Positions 8,381-17,476 are shown, counted from the stretch's first letter. The stretch: DNA of 64,000 nt from Paenibacillus_D tarimensis_A (GCA_041281825.1 CP166298.1:5456001-5520000); one strand, 5' to 3'. The notes: generated from the sequence alone by a model not told the origin. Translations and numbers: made by a program.

Positions 8381-8430
8381 AACCCTCCCAATGTCTTATT
8401 ATCATTAGCTTCGCTTTGATTGGGAGGGTT
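8381..8430 (-). promoter_or_regulatory. Inverted repeat sequestering the recombinase ribosome binding site
   Basis: AACCCTCCCAAT (8381-8392) and ATTGGGAGGGTT (8419-8430) are perfect 12-bp arms. On the minus strand the downstream arm contains GGGAGGG, the Shine-Dalgarno 7 bp before ATG 8375, so the hairpin would mask translation initiation. Confidence 0.55.
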
Positions 8431-8462
8431 TAATCTTTCCTTGTCAAAATAATGTACTTGCC

Positions 8463-8490
8463 GCTAGCGTCTCCGTTAGCTTAGCACTGA
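8463..8490. repeat. Isolated right box of the cassette repeat
   Basis: GCGTCTCCGTTAGCTTAGCA with CTGA following. The hairpin and left box are absent; recombinase debris lies to its left. Confidence 0.65.
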
Positions 8491-8578
8491 TCAGGATTGG
8501 ATATGAAACCCTTTCAAAAAGGATATTGGATATTTTTTTATAACGACTGTTATTATTGAAAAAGAGGGGGGTTGAAGG

Positions 8579-9565
8579 ATGAATGAAGGACTTTTAAAGG
8601 ACATTATCCACTCGAACTATTCTTTGAGAAACGTAAAAATAACGGAATCACCTCAAGGAGCAAGCAACATTACTAAATTTGTTTTAGATGACGATCAAAA
8701 GTACGTCCTGAGAATATACAAACACAGTAACAAGAAAAAAGTAATCTATGAGCACGAGGTCGTCTCTAAAATGAATAGTATGTCGTTAGACTTTTCGATC
8801 CCCGATTTCAGGCTAACAAAGACAGGTCAATCATTCCTTCAAACCAGTGATATCCTTATGGCCATTTACCCTTTTATTCCAGGCCAACCATTTCAGCGTC
8901 ATAATATATCCTCATTTGGAAAATTAATTAGCAAAACTATCTCTGGTTTAAAAAGAGTTACTGTCAATTCTTCACCACAGGGAAATCCATACCTTGAATT
9001 GCTTCACATCTCACCAGATTATTTATCCTCATTTTACGATACACTTAACAAACCACCCTTCAACTTTTCCAATGCCGATGTAAAAGTTTTTATCGAGAGC
9101 ATTGAATTACAAATTAGTCTCATCTCGGATTATGAAAAATTACCTGTCCAACTAATACATGGTGATTTGACCAGACAGAACGTCCTGTTCAACAATGAAA
9201 GAAATTTGGCAACAGGTATCCTTGATTTTGAACTTGCATCAGAATGTTACAAAACATTGGAGATTGCGACCCCGCTTGCCTCGATGTTACGTATGAAATT
9301 TCCTGAAGAAGAAGACATGTTCATTAGAATTAAAGAGTTAATCACGGGGTATAAGCAGTATGAACGGCTGTCATCGATAGAAATTGATCTCTTACCAAAT
9401 CTAATCATGCTTAGATTGTTGAGCATCTCCCTGTACCATATCAAAAGGTTTGCATGTAGCACAGATGATAATACAATTATTTACTACTTCCCCTTTATGT
9501 TGGCCTGGGAAGAATGGCTGTCTAAACATAGTGAAACTTTAAAGAATATTTGCTTGAGTGATTGA
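8579..9565 (+). CDS. Aminoglycoside phosphotransferase-family kinase
   Basis: 328 residues with a bilobal kinase fold: N-lobe Lys in KYVLRIYKH, catalytic loop LIHGDLTRQNVLF (around residue 190) and metal-binding ILDFELA. The family phosphorylates small molecules (aminoglycosides, macrolides, homoserine, choline). The substrate cannot be read from sequence; homoserine kinase II/YtmP-like relatives are possible. It is one of the very few plus-strand genes in the array. ATG follows GAGGGGGG. Possible resistance function is inference. Confidence 0.85.
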   Translation: MNEGLLKDIIHSNYSLRNVKITESPQGASNITKFVLDDDQKYVLRIYKHSNKKKVIYEHEVVSKMNSMSLDFSIPDFRLTKTGQSFLQTSDILMAIYPFIPGQPFQRHNISSFGKLISKTISGLKRVTVNSSPQGNPYLELLHISPDYLSSFYDTLNKPPFNFSNADVKVFIESIELQISLISDYEKLPVQLIHGDLTRQNVLFNNERNLATGILDFELASECYKTLEIATPLASMLRMKFPEEEDMFIRIKELITGYKQYERLSSIEIDLLPNLIMLRLLSISLYHIKRFACSTDDNTIIYYFPFMLAWEEWLSKHSETLKNICLSD

Positions 9566-9617
9566 TGTTTCATTCCGCTTCGTAGTTGACCTCTTTGCAT
9601 TTAAGGGGTAACTAATA

Positions 9618-9771
9618 GGTAGCCGGGGTAGAACGTCTCTGCCCGTGGGATGCGATCCCGTCCGCTAAACTGTTCACCCCCTACTTGTAGAAACATGTTT
9701 GAGGCTGGTTGGGACAAGGATCCCGTATAACAAGCGAAGCTATGACACTGCAAGAAGGATTAGGGGCTACC
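9618..9771 (+). ncRNA. Candidate bridge RNA of the IS110 remnant
   Basis: Outer stem GGTAGCC (9618-9624)/GGCTACC (9765-9771). First loop: stem GGGGT-A-GAAC (9625-9634) with GTTC-ACCCC (9672-9680), apical GGGAT/ATCCC hairpin, flanking guide-like strands GTCTCTGCCCGT (9635-9646) and GTCCGCTAAACT (9660-9671). Second loop: GGCTGGTT, GGGA...TCCC cap, GTATAACA (9703-9732). Stem bases differ from the other copy but stay complementary. A TTGACC-17-TAACTA promoter precedes it. Confidence 0.65.
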
Positions 9772-9804
9772 GGCAAATATATTAATGGAAGGTGTTACGA
9801 GAAA

Positions 9805-9960
9805 ATGAATCCAGTGATCGGTCTGGATATTGCTAATGGGGAAAGCCAGGGCCAAGCTTTTTTGGATAAAGGACAGCCATATGGGAAAAGCTTTAAAATT
9901 ACCCATACTCGAGAAGGGCTAGATGCCTTCCTTCATTATATGATTTTCACTATAACATAA
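9805..9960 (+). pseudogene. IS110 transposase N-terminal remnant
   Basis: ATG 9805 starts MNPVIGLDIANGESQGQAFL, matching the first ~45 residues of the intact transposase (40413-41615), including the first catalytic Asp of the DEDD domain. It then leaves homology at about 9940 and stops at 9960. Over 340 codons are missing. Confidence 0.85.
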
Positions 9961-10003
9961 TTTTTAAACTTTTTTGCTGGAAATCTTGACAAACTATTAG
10001 CTG

Positions 10004-10016
10004 GTTTAGCTTAACG
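10004..10016. repeat. Cassette box at the right end of the IS110 remnant
   Basis: GTTTAGCTTAACG, a box-core variant, directly adjoins the IS right end. It indicates that the element entered a cassette box. Confidence 0.6.
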
Positions 10017-10092
10017 CGTTTATCCTTATTTTACCACATAGGTGCGCTTTGGCCTATTCGGGGACCCCAAGAATACTAGCTTGATCACAACG

Positions 10093-10136
10093 AAAATCCC
10101 GCCAACGCAGGCTGCCTGCACTAGCGGGATTTTTGT
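10093..10136. terminator. Terminator after the VOC gene
   Basis: AAAATCCCGC (10093-10102) pairs with GCGGGATTTT (10124-10133); T-rich on either strand. It serves the minus-strand VOC gene ending at 10152. Confidence 0.75.
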
Positions 10137-10151
10137 TGTCGTCGCCTGGTA

Positions 10152-10928
10152 TTACCGCGTTTGCCGCACCATGATCCCGTTGCCGTACGGGTCATGGAAC
10201 GTGAAGCATGCCGCGCCCATCCGTTCCTCGATACCGGTCACGTCCGATGCGTCTTTCGCGGTCACGTGGGCTCTCGCCGCCACGACATCCGGCGAATCGA
10301 ACACCAGGGCCGGGGCGACGCGCAGATCGAGCTGCAGCTTCTCGTAATGCACCTTGCCGGACTGCGACAGCCGGTTGTCGTCGACCAGCAGATCCGCGCC
10401 CTTGTCCATCGCAATGCCGTTCAACCCTTGCACCACCGGATCCGGCCGGACGTCTTTCCGCAAAAAGCCGGCATACCAGTTCTCCGTCTCGGTTACATTG
10501 TCACCATGCGCAATCACGCGGCTGATCCTCGTGAGCAGCGGGTGCGCATCGCCCGCAGGCTCCTGCGGCTGCTCGTGCGATACGGCCCAGCAGACCATGT
10601 TCCCACCCACGGCGAAATGTGCGACATCGGAATAACGGTACAGTTCTCCGACATGCGAATAGCCCATGCCGGTGCAGAAGTTGTACGACGCGTCGATATC
10701 CCGGACCGACTCGAACATGATCATCGGCGGGAAGCCCCACATATTGCTGTCGAGAATGATTCCGGTGCCGTCGAAAGATACGCCCCAGTAGATGCCGCCT
10801 CCCGTCTTGTCCGGCCGAATCGGCTGTTCGAACAGGTCCGCGTACCATTCGATGGACGCCTTCAGATCGGGTACGGGCAAAAATACGGTGCTGATGACGG
10901 GCTTGATCGGGTGTGTCAAAACTTGCAC
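10152..10928 (-). CDS. Two-module VOC (glyoxalase/extradiol-type) protein
   Basis: 258 residues containing two VOC halves: FLPVPDLKASIEWYADLFEQ near the N-terminus and a second beta-alpha-beta module ending FTFHDPYGNGIMVRQ. The start appears to be GTG at 10928 after GGAGAGG. The fold supports metal-dependent chemistry or sequestration of hydrophobic drugs; substrate unknown. GC content is clearly higher than in the flanking cassettes and is shared with the sigma factor upstream, suggesting one imported block. Confidence 0.85.
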   Translation of the reverse strand: MQVLTHPIKPVISTVFLPVPDLKASIEWYADLFEQPIRPDKTGGGIYWGVSFDGTGIILDSNMWGFPPMIMFESVRDIDASYNFCTGMGYSHVGELYRYSDVAHFAVGGNMVCWAVSHEQPQEPAGDAHPLLTRISRVIAHGDNVTETENWYAGFLRKDVRPDPVVQGLNGIAMDKGADLLVDDNRLSQSGKVHYEKLQLDLRVAPALVFDSPDVVAARAHVTAKDASDVTGIEERMGAACFTFHDPYGNGIMVRQTR

Positions 10929-11001
10929 TTCCTCTCCAATAAGTTGACTTCAACACAAGGACACATCGAACCGCAAATCTCTATCAATCCGCATAAAAAA
11001 A

Positions 11002-12539
11002 TTACAGCCGCTCGAGCGCGGCCTCCAGACAGCTCGCCGCTTCCGCCTCTGCCTCCATCGCAGCCTTGAGCCCTGCCGCCATGTGTTCCCGGTTCGACGT
11101 TACGCCGCCCATGCCGAACGGGAAGGACGGATACAACTGCAACATGGTCCGACAGATCTGCTCGTACAATTTGCCTGCGGCCGCCAACTGAGACCGCGCT
11201 TCGCCGCGAATGCTCCCGTCCCGGGAGAGTTGCTCCAGATAACAGCAAGCATGCTCGCGGGCTTCCGACAGCAGAGCCACTTGATAGGCGTGGCCAAGCG
11301 GATCCAGACGGTTTTCCAGGACGGCCCTCTGCCATTCCCGGTATGCGGCTTGACCGAACACAAAGCCGGGGACGCGGGGCTCGTCCCCTCGGATCTGCTT
11401 CACGATGCCGACGAGGATGGTGCGGACGGAAGCGAGCGCACCCGTCCGCCTGTCCAGAACGGCCGCAAACAGCCCCGGACTTTCGGGGCCTCTGCCCAAG
11501 TTTTCGTAAGTATAGCGATGCACGCCGGGCCGGTGGCTTCGACCGAACAGCACCCGTTCCGAATCGTCGTACCCGTAGACCAGGTCGAACTCGTTGATCG
11601 TCAGATTCCATACGATGGCCGGCCTGCCGGCCTCCACGGCGTCATGGATCAGCCGCAGCACGCCGACTTGCTGCTCCGGCAGGATCTGCTGTCGGCCGGG
11701 ACGCCCGAAGCATCGGGGCTCCACCCAACCCGCTCAGCGGCACCGTAGAAAGCGAAGCTCCAGTCGAACGTCGACAGCCCCCGCCAATCGCATCCGGAGG
11801 AAATGCCGATCCGGAACGCGTCGCCCGTCATCCCCATGATCGTCGTAAGCGGCAGCTCCGTATCGCCACCGTACCGCAGCACTTCGAGCAGCGCCACGGA
11901 CAGGAGCGTATACGGACGCGAAAAACGGGGTTCCTCGAGGACGATGCGGCCCGGGTTGCCTTCGCGGCGGCGGCTGTAGAGATAACGGTCCACTTCCATG
12001 CGAAAACGCTCCTCGTTCAGCTTCGAACGGGAACGGGAAATCAGGTTATAGACGTTGCTTCGAGCAATGCCGAGCGACGCCGCTGCTTCATCCGGCTGCA
12101 GCCCCTCCTCCATCGCGTCCATGACGCGTTTCGCGTTGCCGCGCAAAGCGGCGGACGAACGGTCCGCCGCTTCACGGCGCGATTCGCGGCCGAGTATCTC
12201 CTGCAGCGGTTCGTCCGGACGGCTGACCAGGTACGGATCAGCCGATTCGGGCAGATCGCCGAACGGCTTCGTCCGGTTCTCCGCGCCGCGCAGCATATTG
12301 ATCGCCGTCCGGCGAACGAGCCTCCTCAGCCAGGGACGGAAGCGCTCTGGATTCCGAAGGTCGGGAAGCTTGGCAGCCAGCCGCAGGAACGACTCCTGGA
12401 CCGCATCCTCGGCAAGATGGGCGTCCCGCAAAATATCGCGGGCCCACAACGCCGCCTCCTGCCTGTACGCCGCGATCAACTGCGTCAGCGCGTCCCGGTC
12501 GCCCGCGGCCGCGCGCGTAATCATATCCGTTTGGTGCAT
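11002..12539 (-). pseudogene. Sigma-70-like factor fused to a C39/BtrH-like domain, frameshifted
   Basis: From ATG 12539 comes sigma region 2 (AEDAVQESFLRL, FRPWLRRLVRR) and region 4 (LQPDEAAASLGIARSNVYNL), then a C-terminal domain (PYTLLSVALLEVLRYGGDTE; later RPAIVWNLTINEFDLVYGYD). The frame breaks at about 11,700 and continues in another frame to 11002. An intact paralogue with the same architecture is at 42459-44240, confirming that both frames are one gene of about 510 residues. GC-rich. The C-terminal domain resembles C39-like/BtrH-N folds; its role is unknown. Confidence 0.75.
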
Positions 12540-12613
12540 GTTTTCCGACCTCGCCTCCTGCTCGCCGATACAGCCATCCATTTTGCAATCAATAATGCTA
12601 ACCATCAGTTAAA

Positions 12614-12961
12614 CTATGCCTCAAGAAGAGCTTTCAAAACTTCCGGAGTCAGTCCCTCCCCCGCATAAGAAACCAACGGGGAAATTTCGATATCCCGGCC
12701 TTCCAGCACAGAGGGGGCTGCGCCTGCTTCCAGGAGCCACCGCTTATACAAATCCTGCATAAGTCGGCGTGCTGTCGCCGGGCTGTCCCTGCCCTCCTTG
12801 TTTTTGACAGGGGCGAACTCTTCCTCTCTTCGTATTTTCAATACCGTCATGCGTTCGGCGAGCGGGAAGAAATCAAAGATGAATTTTTCGAATTTAAAAG
12901 CGTTGGGCGACGCCGGCTGGACCGGATGGCCCTGATCGTCTAGAGCTATGAAATGGGACAT
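12614..12961 (-). pseudogene. UDP-sugar pyrophosphorylase (UDPGP family), C-terminal fragment
   Basis: 115 residues matching the C-terminal third of UDP-N-acetylhexosamine/UDP-glucose pyrophosphorylases: NAFKFEKFIFDFFPLAERM, then the EEFAPVKNKEGRDSP loop and EISPLVSYAGEGL. Full enzymes are about 400-480 residues, so the nucleotide-binding N-terminal part is absent. The ATG at 12961 is probably internal. It sits directly upstream of the sigma-factor pseudogene. Confidence 0.8.
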
Positions 12962-13004
12962 CGTGCGTAATCAAGCTAGTTTCTTCACCGAATTCCGCAA
13001 CGGA

Positions 13005-14411
13005 TTATCGCAGTGATGCCGGCACCTTCACCCCGAGAAGCCTTCCCTCCGCCTGTATGATGATCATATCTTCCGTCTTCAGCGTCGTCCCGTGCAAATC
13101 TGCCCCAGTTCTCACTCTAAAGACCGGCTTGGTCGTCAGCACATTGATGCCGAGGAGCGTGCCGTTGCGCTGCGCCCGGTACATCCCTTTGCTATATACG
13201 TCAATCTGGGCAGCGGGTGCATCGCCGTACCATCCGATTCCCTGTCCGTTCCCCAGCTTGATGCCCGCGAGCTCCCCCGTCGTCGTGTTCCGGTAGATCA
13301 GCCGGTCCTGCACGATCCCCCGAAGCAACTCCCAATTGTCCCCATACGGCCGCTGAAATGTCCGCAGCGGTGCCGCGCCCGCCTTATATGTGTCAAAATC
13401 GTATTCCGCTACCTTATCAACTTGTTCCATATATAGCTTACTGCCGCTCATAAATACCAAGCCATACCCAGGACCCCATTCATACGGCTGCTCGCCCGGC
13501 ATTGTCCAGCTATATTTGCGGCTTCCCTTCTTCACACCGGTCTTAAGGTTATACGCATTTATCGTCAAGCTCCGTTCCGGCAGCGACTGGTAATCAATCA
13601 GCAACGGAGAATAGTAGTCAACCGAATATACGAGACCGTCTTTAGCCCGAAGCGCTTCCCCTTGCCCGAAAGCGCCCCAGAGCTTCTTGCCTGTCTTCTT
13701 GTCGTATGCATTCAACTGGATGGACGTGAGCGCCCCCTGAACGTAAAAGGTCCGCAGTACGACGTTGTCCACCTCCTCAAGATAAGCGGTGCCCCCTCCC
13801 TCAGCCAGCGGTTCATCCGCTGTCCAACGCAGCCTGCCTGTCGCCATATCATAGGCAAAGGTAATACTCCCTTTGATCACATAAAGGGTATCGCCAATCG
13901 GCACCAGTGCCTCCGTACGCAGCCACGTATCAATCCATGTGGACGAGGCTGACTGCCATGTAGCTTTTCCCGTCTTCGCGTTCACTGCGTAGGGCTTATG
14001 ATCACCCGTCAGACCGTAGATGACGCCACTATGATAGACAACATAAGGTGTCAGGTCTTTTCCGTAAGTCCACAGCTGCTTACCTGTAACTGCATCGATT
14101 GCAATCAGTTTGGCACCGGCGAAGGTGAACACCTTGCCCTCTTCCGCGACAGCCTGGTGCCCGACATATGGGTCGTTCATATCCTGATAGTTGTCCACCT
14201 GCATCGTCCAGAGCGGTTTTAGCTCGGGTACCTTGAGAACGGACCCCGGATACCAGTTGCGCACAGATACATCAGCAGTCTCCGCATGCGCCTGCGGCGG
14301 CAATACGGTGGCCGCGACAGCTAGTACCCCCGCCGCGATGCCTGCCATGAGTCGCCGGATTAGCTGACCTTTGTAGTTCTTACTCAATCGCTTCTTATCG
14401 GTTCTAAGCAT
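13005..14411 (-). CDS. Secreted PQQ-type beta-propeller repeat protein
   Basis: About 468 residues. A Sec signal peptide ends at PPQAHA. Repeats such as GKVFTFAGAKLIAIDAVTGK, AVNAKTGKATW, AYDMATGRLRW and AYDKKTGKKLWG are the AxDxxTGxxxW signature of PQQ-like propeller blades. No quinoprotein active-site residues were identified, so a structural or binding role is likely. ATG at 14411 follows GGGAGGG; the frame extends to 14474 without a better RBS. Confidence 0.85.
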   Translation of the reverse strand: MLRTDKKRLSKNYKGQLIRRLMAGIAAGVLAVAATVLPPQAHAETADVSVRNWYPGSVLKVPELKPLWTMQVDNYQDMNDPYVGHQAVAEEGKVFTFAGAKLIAIDAVTGKQLWTYGKDLTPYVVYHSGVIYGLTGDHKPYAVNAKTGKATWQSASSTWIDTWLRTEALVPIGDTLYVIKGSITFAYDMATGRLRWTADEPLAEGGGTAYLEEVDNVVLRTFYVQGALTSIQLNAYDKKTGKKLWGAFGQGEALRAKDGLVYSVDYYSPLLIDYQSLPERSLTINAYNLKTGVKKGSRKYSWTMPGEQPYEWGPGYGLVFMSGSKLYMEQVDKVAEYDFDTYKAGAAPLRTFQRPYGDNWELLRGIVQDRLIYRNTTTGELAGIKLGNGQGIGWYGDAPAAQIDVYSKGMYRAQRNGTLLGINVLTTKPVFRVRTGADLHGTTLKTEDMIIIQAEGRLLGVKVPASLR

Positions 14412-14626
14412 GGATAACCCTCCCATTCGTAACAGGCTCGTGCCGTATGACATATAGACGCTCATTAATGGCATGAGGTTCTAACCGCACCAATAAATCT
14501 TAAAAATTTCTGCAGACTTCATGTGCTAATGTCTGAATCTGCCCAAATGTTTTAACAATTACGCTATGCTCGATAGCGGAGTAGTTTTGTGTTAATTTTT
14601 ATCGAGATTTCATAACTTACCGCCTG

Positions 14627-15742
14627 CTATTGTATAGGAATTTCTATTTCGAATTGGGTTAGTGGACGTTCGGAATATTCCTGATCCTGATCACCAAGAG
14701 GAAAGACCATTAGAACAGGAACGACTTTCACGGACTGAACTCCTTCCGGCACTGGTTCCGTCAATAATCTAATCGACTCCGCTTGTATCCAATCCTCATG
14801 GGGCAGACTTTTATCAATAATTTGGCTGCTGCTCATTCTTGTAATCACGACAAGCTGTTTATCTCCGTCATACATAATGTTGTATTTCATGCCGTATCCT
14901 GCAAGCCTGTTATTTTCAATTTTTGCTATGAACGCTAAGGGAAGCTCCCAATACAGATTCCATTCCGTAGCTCCTGGGGACAAGCGAGAACCTATAACAC
15001 GAAACAAGGCATTATCCTCTGTTGATTTTTTCTCCTCGTTATATGTCTGTTCACGCACATCTCCTTGTTTTTGTACGTCAAGTTCAAAACTCCAGTCTCC
15101 GGAAACTGTTTCTTGTCCCTCTGAATCACCGTTAATAAAAGCAAGCTTGCCGACATTCACTTTCAACTGTAAAAGATCTGGTACCTGTCCTGCAAAAAAG
15201 TAATTGACGATACCAATTTTGCCATCTTCCCAAACTCCACCTGAATCAGATTTTAAAATATTTGGTATGACTTGTTTTACGGAAGTATCCAGTTGAAAGT
15301 CTGGAAGCACATAAAGCTGTCTAGGTATATCTGTAGAGGACGACAATGAATAGCTGAAAGATAAACGCAAACCGTCAAATTGAACTTCGTGAATCCGTAA
15401 CGTATATCCCGCATATTCCTTTTCGGTTAACACAGGCAGCTCCTTATTCCCATCCGCTTCAGCCAAACCGTTGTCTCCCATGATTCCGAATACGGATTGC
15501 AGGAAGGGTTTTACCGAGTTCGCATAGATGTTACTATTGAAGGCAAATGTTAAAGACAATAAAACTACGCATGCAGTAATGCCAGCCACTGCAGTGGAGT
15601 ACAGAATTTTTCTCTTACTCCTCCGTTTATAGCTTTGAAGACTACATAGTGTATGTTCAATTCTTGCGTTGATTTCGGCGGGAACTGGCCGATGAAGCTT
15701 CAGTCTTTCTTGGATACGTTGATCTATATGAGGTCGATTCAT
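14627..15742 (-). CDS. DUF4179-type anti-sigma factor
   Basis: 371 residues. The cytoplasmic N-terminus (~50 residues) is followed by one transmembrane helix (ILYSTAVAGITACVVLLSLT, residues ~45-68) and a large extracellular domain, the layout of DUF4179 anti-sigma factors. Its start overlaps the stop of the ECF sigma gene by 4 bp (ATGA), a typical translationally coupled sigma/anti-sigma pair. It presumably sequesters that sigma factor until an envelope signal arrives. Confidence 0.85.
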   Translation of the reverse strand: MNRPHIDQRIQERLKLHRPVPAEINARIEHTLCSLQSYKRRSKRKILYSTAVAGITACVVLLSLTFAFNSNIYANSVKPFLQSVFGIMGDNGLAEADGNKELPVLTEKEYAGYTLRIHEVQFDGLRLSFSYSLSSSTDIPRQLYVLPDFQLDTSVKQVIPNILKSDSGGVWEDGKIGIVNYFFAGQVPDLLQLKVNVGKLAFINGDSEGQETVSGDWSFELDVQKQGDVREQTYNEEKKSTEDNALFRVIGSRLSPGATEWNLYWELPLAFIAKIENNRLAGYGMKYNIMYDGDKQLVVITRMSSSQIIDKSLPHEDWIQAESIRLLTEPVPEGVQSVKVVPVLMVFPLGDQDQEYSERPLTQFEIEIPIQ

Positions 15743-16269
15743 AACGCTTCCTCCTCATCGTTTTTAAGCAGTACGGCTAATTTCATCCTGGCACGGTACA
15801 AGCGCGATTTCACTGTTCCTTCGGATATATCAAGCATCTGAGCTATTTCTCTAATCGAGATATCTTCCCAGTAATAAAGCACGATCACTTCTTTATGTTC
15901 TGGATCCAAACCATCAAGTAAATCTTCCATTTCCATACTGGAATCATAGATGTTCCTTGTTCCCTCCGGCTCTATCACATCCTTAACAGGTACAAGTTTG
16001 CTGTTACGTCTGACGATTTGCCGGCATTCATTGATCAGAATTCGGGTAAGCCATGTACGGAAATAGTTTGGTTCCCGAAGCTTGCTGATGCTGTTATACG
16101 CCTTAATGATCGTTTCCTGAATTGCATCTCCGGCATCAGGATCAGATTTTAGAATGCTTCTGGCTATACCATACATAAACGGTTCATTAGCGCGGATCAA
16201 ACTGGTGAACGCCTCGATCGAGCCCTTTTGGGCAGCTTGTACCGCTTTCAATCCATCCAAAAACGGCAA
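15739..16269 (-). CDS. ECF sigma factor (SigW/SigV-like)
   Basis: About 176 residues. Region 2 has DAGDAIQETIIKAYNSISKL and FRTWLTRILINECR; region 4 has LDPEHKEVIVLYYWEDISIR and ISEGTVKSRLYRARMKL. The gene is coupled to the DUF4179 anti-sigma downstream. GGAG lies right before the TTG at 16269, too close, so a TTG at 16260 may be the true start. An AAC-containing -35-like element (GGGAACC) upstream could indicate autoregulation. Confidence 0.9.
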   Translation of the reverse strand: MPFLDGLKAVQAAQKGSIEAFTSLIRANEPFMYGIARSILKSDPDAGDAIQETIIKAYNSISKLREPNYFRTWLTRILINECRQIVRRNSKLVPVKDVIEPEGTRNIYDSSMEMEDLLDGLDPEHKEVIVLYYWEDISIREIAQMLDISEGTVKSRLYRARMKLAVLLKNDEEEAL

Positions 16270-16598
16270 CTCCTCTCTGTTCTTTACCTATTAGATGCAC
16301 CGCTGTACCCTTTAGGTTCCCAACCGCTGCTTTAATTTTTAGCCGGGGATCCAATACTCCGGAGTGAGGCGGATCGAGCGCGTTTCTTTCACAACTCCGA
16401 AAATGTGGTAATTGATAGCTCTTTCGTATCGTTGCTCGTCGAGCAGATCATCTTTGTCAAAATAGGTTCCTCCATTTCTACAATAGAAGATATATAAGAG
16501 CCCCCAACCAATAATAAGTTAGGGGCTAGTGTATTACAATTGAAGAAACGATCTAAACAATTCCTCTTCTTGCAAAACAACAGGTAGATCCATTGATC

Positions 16599-16724
16599 CT
16601 GTCCGAGCGAAAGCTTGAAGAAGAAGTACGGTTGAACATGGCATACCGTTGGTTTCTAGGTCTGGACTTAGAATCCACTATCCCGGATCACTCAACTTTC
16701 AGTCAAAACCGCAGAAGAAGATAA
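16599..16724 (+). pseudogene. IS1182/IS5-type transposase fragment
   Basis: Plus-strand frame LSERKLEEEVRLNMAYRWFL and DHSTFSQNRRRR is the conserved N-terminal (DUF772) region of IS1182/IS5-group transposases. Only about 41 codons remain; the sequence stops at a TAA and no catalytic DDE region is present. An old IS remnant in the array. Confidence 0.8.
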
Positions 16725-16774
16725 TTTGAGATTTCAAGTAATCTTCGACCATGTCGTTCAGGCCCCGATTATGT

Positions 16775-16826
16775 GGCAGCCTCATGATATAGTTTATTGA
16801 GCTCTTGTACTCCGTTAGCGGAATAA
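16775..16826. repeat. Cassette repeat remnant (half hairpin and right box)
   Basis: GGCAGCCTCAT, the right arm of class 1, is followed by right box GCTCTTGTACTCCGTTAGCG at 16801. The left half is replaced by the transposase fragment. Confidence 0.7.
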
Positions 16827-16831
16827 GGCAA

Positions 16832-17476
16832 TCATTTACTAATAATATTAAGTATATCTTGTGCTACTTTTGCGATATCTTTCGAACCGTTAACGGTTTT
16901 TAAAATTCCTCGTTCCCCGTAAAAATTTAAGAGTTGGTTTGTGAGTTCATAATTTACTCTAAGACGTTCTTTAACCGTTTCTTCTTGGTCATCTTCTCGC
17001 TGAATTAGGATTTCGTTACAGGAGTCACATCGGCTACTTACCTTTGGTGATTTACTCTCAAGGTGGAAAGTCTCCCCACAACCAGGGCATACTCTTCTTC
17101 CAGTTAGGCGTTCCACAAGTATTTTTTCATCGACTTCTATATAAATAACATAGTCAATCGTTCTTTCTTCTGTTTCGAGGTACTTTTCTAAAGCTTGAGC
17201 CTGCATAATATTCCGGGGAAAGCCATCCAGTAAAAAACCGTTATCGCAATCGGAATTGCCTAGTCTTTGTATTGCATTCCCTATTGTTACCTCATCCGGC
17301 ACCAATTCACCTTTGCTCATGTAATCATTTGCAAGTAGACCGAGCTCTGTCTTATCTTTATATGCCTTTCTAAATATGTCTCCCGTAGAAATGTGAGGGA
17401 TACTTTGAATTTCAGCAATTACTTTTGCCTGAGTACCTTTTCCAGCCCCCGGCAAGCCAAGTAAAATTATGTTCAT
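16832..17476 (-). CDS. adk: Adenylate kinase-like protein
   Basis: 214 residues, full length. P-loop GLPGAGKGT, DGFPRN, LTGRRVCPGC and a second CDSC pair form a zinc-type lid as in Bacillus Adk. ATG at 17476 follows GGAGGAATGTAA. Strongly similar along its whole length to the partial gene at 1-631. As a cassette gene, not embedded in the usual secY-adk-map context, it is presumably a supernumerary copy. Confidence 0.92.
   Translation of the reverse strand: MNIILLGLPGAGKGTQAKVIAEIQSIPHISTGDIFRKAYKDKTELGLLANDYMSKGELVPDEVTIGNAIQRLGNSDCDNGFLLDGFPRNIMQAQALEKYLETEERTIDYVIYIEVDEKILVERLTGRRVCPGCGETFHLESKSPKVSSRCDSCNEILIQREDDQEETVKERLRVNYELTNQLLNFYGERGILKTVNGSKDIAKVAQDILNIISK

Larger units (their letters stand above)
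9586..10003 (+). mobile_element. IS110-family remnant, internally deleted
   Basis: Aligns with the intact IS110 element at 40164-41745: same promoter region (TTGACC), same structured leader, same transposase start and same right end (TTGACAAACTATTAGCTGG). Nearly all of the transposase gene after codon ~50 is deleted. The left end is degraded, so its exact boundary is uncertain. The right end abuts GTTTAGCTTAACG (10004-10016), a cassette box. Confidence 0.85.

Noticed and set aside
8381..8430. Terminal inverted repeats of a mobile element
   Set aside because: The arms are only 26 bp apart and nothing is enclosed; masking of the recombinase RBS is the simpler reading.
10161..12668. Several long plus-strand ORFs opposite the VOC and sigma genes
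   Set aside because: They are antisense shadows of GC-rich coding sequence; their translations are low-complexity (Arg/Pro/Ser rich) with no family motifs or RBS.
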